Part shown: positions 4,840-5,861 of the stretch, one piece after another | Numbering within the stretch: the stretch's first letter is position 1 | Layout of the letters: each line of letters begins with the position of its first letter | DNA from: Blautia sp. | Lineage (GTDB): Bacteria; Bacillota; Clostridia; Lachnospirales; Lachnospiraceae | Length of the DNA: 5,861 bases | Reading direction: 5' to 3' | Assembly: GCA_017420455.1 (NCBI GenBank) | Contig: JAFOJB010000368.1 | Location: 1 to 5,861 of the forward strand | Notes under the pieces: model-generated | The model's input: the letters and a program-made list of their open reading frames with translations, nothing else | What the model was told of the DNA's origin: nothing | Database searches by the model: none | Translations under genes and position numbers: made by a program

Positions 4840-5861
4840 ATGAAGAGGATTATCGCAGTATCACTGGCAATGATCATGGCAGCAGCTCCCATGCTTCCTG
4901 TTCAGGCGATGGCAGAGGAAGCTCCGGAGCCCATTACCCTGACTGTTTTCCGTGGAGATCCCGGAGACCAGCCTGCAGATGACAACAAGATCTATCAGAA
5001 GATCAAAGATGAATTCGGCATCAGCTTTGAGTTTGAATTCCTTGCAGGCGATCTTGACGAGAAGCTCGGCATGATGATCGCAGGAGAGGATTATCCGGAT
5101 CTGTTCGACGGCGGAAACAGCGCAGACCTTCTTATCCAGAACGGCGCCCTGATCAACCTTCTTGACTATGTCAGCCCCGAGACCACACCTCGTCTGTGGG
5201 CACATATTGAGCCGCAGAAAGCCCGTCTGATCTCTCAGGACGAGGATGGCAATGATGTACTGTATATCATTCCGAACTATGGTCTGGCCGATGGCGAGCA
5301 GATCGTAAACCAGGTCAACGGACCGGCCTTCTTCCTTCAGAAGCAGGTTCTGGAGTGGGCAGGATATCCGCAGATCCACACTCTGAATGAGTATTTTGAT
5401 GTGATCGAAGCTTTCCTGGCAGAGAATCCCACCGACGAGAACGGAACTCCCTATGTTGGCTTTGATATCCTCTGCGAGGACTGGCGTCATTTCTGCCTGA
5501 TCAACCCGGTTCAGCATCTGATGGGCCGCCCGAATGATGGTGAAGTGCTGGTAGATGTCAGCAACGAAGATTTCCACACCGAAACCTTCATCGACAAGCC
5601 GTATGCAAAGCCATACTATAAGAAGCTGAATGAAGAGTTCCATAAGGGACTGATCAGCAAGGATACCTTCGTTATGAACTATGACCAGTACATCGCAGCT
5701 CTGTCCAGCGGCACAGTTCTTGGCATGTTCGACCAGACCTGGGACTTCAACAATGCTACCTTCGCTCTGAAGGATGCCGGCATGGATGAGAATACCTATG
5801 TAGCACTTGGTCTTGTATATGATCCGGAATATGTAGACGGACAGGAAATCGAAGAGCATTA
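4840..5861 (+). CDS. Extracellular solute-binding protein (family 1, LipO-like ABC importer component), 3' end cut
   Basis: The first 340 codons of a secreted substrate-binding protein are visible; the frame is still open at the window end. Large family 1 proteins that feed YtcP/LplB-type permeases usually reach about 500-560 residues, so roughly 60 percent is seen. An N-terminal signal peptide is clear: K2-R3, a hydrophobic stretch to about residue 21, and a likely cleavage after VQAMA at residue 25. ITLTVFRGDPGDQP at 31-44 is the first strand, and KLGMMIAGEDYPDLF near residues 75-89 is the family's ..LMLASGDYPDL block. DQTWDF near residue 300 lines the ligand cleft in relatives. There is no cysteine before about residue 212, so no lipobox. 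AGGAGG at 4826-4831, 8 bases upstream, fixes the start. The likely cargo is an oligosaccharide or polysaccharide fragment. Permease genes are expected just downstream, outside the window. Confidence 0.93.
   Translation, partial: MKRIIAVSLAMIMAAAPMLPVQAMAEEAPEPITLTVFRGDPGDQPADDNKIYQKIKDEFGISFEFEFLAGDLDEKLGMMIAGEDYPDLFDGGNSADLLIQNGALINLLDYVSPETTPRLWAHIEPQKARLISQDEDGNDVLYIIPNYGLADGEQIVNQVNGPAFFLQKQVLEWAGYPQIHTLNEYFDVIEAFLAENPTDENGTPYVGFDILCEDWRHFCLINPVQHLMGRPNDGEVLVDVSNEDFHTETFIDKPYAKPYYKKLNEEFHKGLISKDTFVMNYDQYIAALSSGTVLGMFDQTWDFNNATFALKDAGMDENTYVALGLVYDPEYVDGQEIEEH

Noticed and set aside
4861..5859. A 332-codon open frame on the minus strand
   Set aside because: It is antisense to the solute-binding protein, which has a perfect Shine-Dalgarno, signal peptide and family motifs. 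The antisense product has no recognisable domain.

Overview
The window looks like chromosomal DNA from an anaerobic Firmicute, most likely a Clostridia/Lachnospiraceae-type gut organism. This is inferred from strong AGGAGG-type ribosome binding sites, roughly balanced base composition, and the mix of families: an Opp/Dpp ATPase, a non-haem uroporphyrinogen decarboxylase (URO-D) superfamily protein, a stand-alone hydantoinase/oxoprolinase-type ATPase and a family 1 solute-binding protein. There is no rRNA, tRNA or CRISPR array and no phage gene.

Layout. Bases 2-304 are the C-terminal end of an oligopeptide/dipeptide ABC transporter ATPase, including its four-cysteine tail. A purine-rich, internally repetitive spacer (305-465) and a near-perfect inverted repeat (466-496) lead into a URO-D superfamily gene (517-1512), which resembles corrinoid methyltransferases rather than haem-pathway HemE. 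A possible attenuator-like hairpin and a perfect Shine-Dalgarno precede a Uma2-family PD-(D/E)XK nuclease-like gene (1633-2172). Two hairpins (2184-2209 and 2231-2268) separate it from the convergent gene 2278-4374 on the minus strand. That gene encodes a 698-residue hydantoinase/oxoprolinase-like protein, with its own strong promoter and an immediate terminator, so it appears monocistronic.

The 465-base divergent region 4375-4839 is the least explained part. It holds the minus-strand promoter, a 69-base imperfect inverted repeat that looks like an intrinsic terminator when read leftward, a pair of perfect 15-base inverted repeats 167 bases apart (possible small non-autonomous element or paired operators), and a 30-codon ORF with a ribosome binding site. 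Rightward from 4840 runs a secreted solute-binding protein of the large polysaccharide/oligosaccharide type, cut by the window end. Its signal peptide lacks the lipobox cysteine expected in a Gram-positive.

How they may work together: two transport systems flank two metabolic enzymes. The URO-D protein and the hydantoinase-like ATPase could act in one catabolic or methyl-transfer pathway for an imported compound, but no corrinoid protein or HyuB partner is present here, so this is inference. I see no clearly new multi-gene system. The best leads are the intergenic structures between 4480 and 4754.
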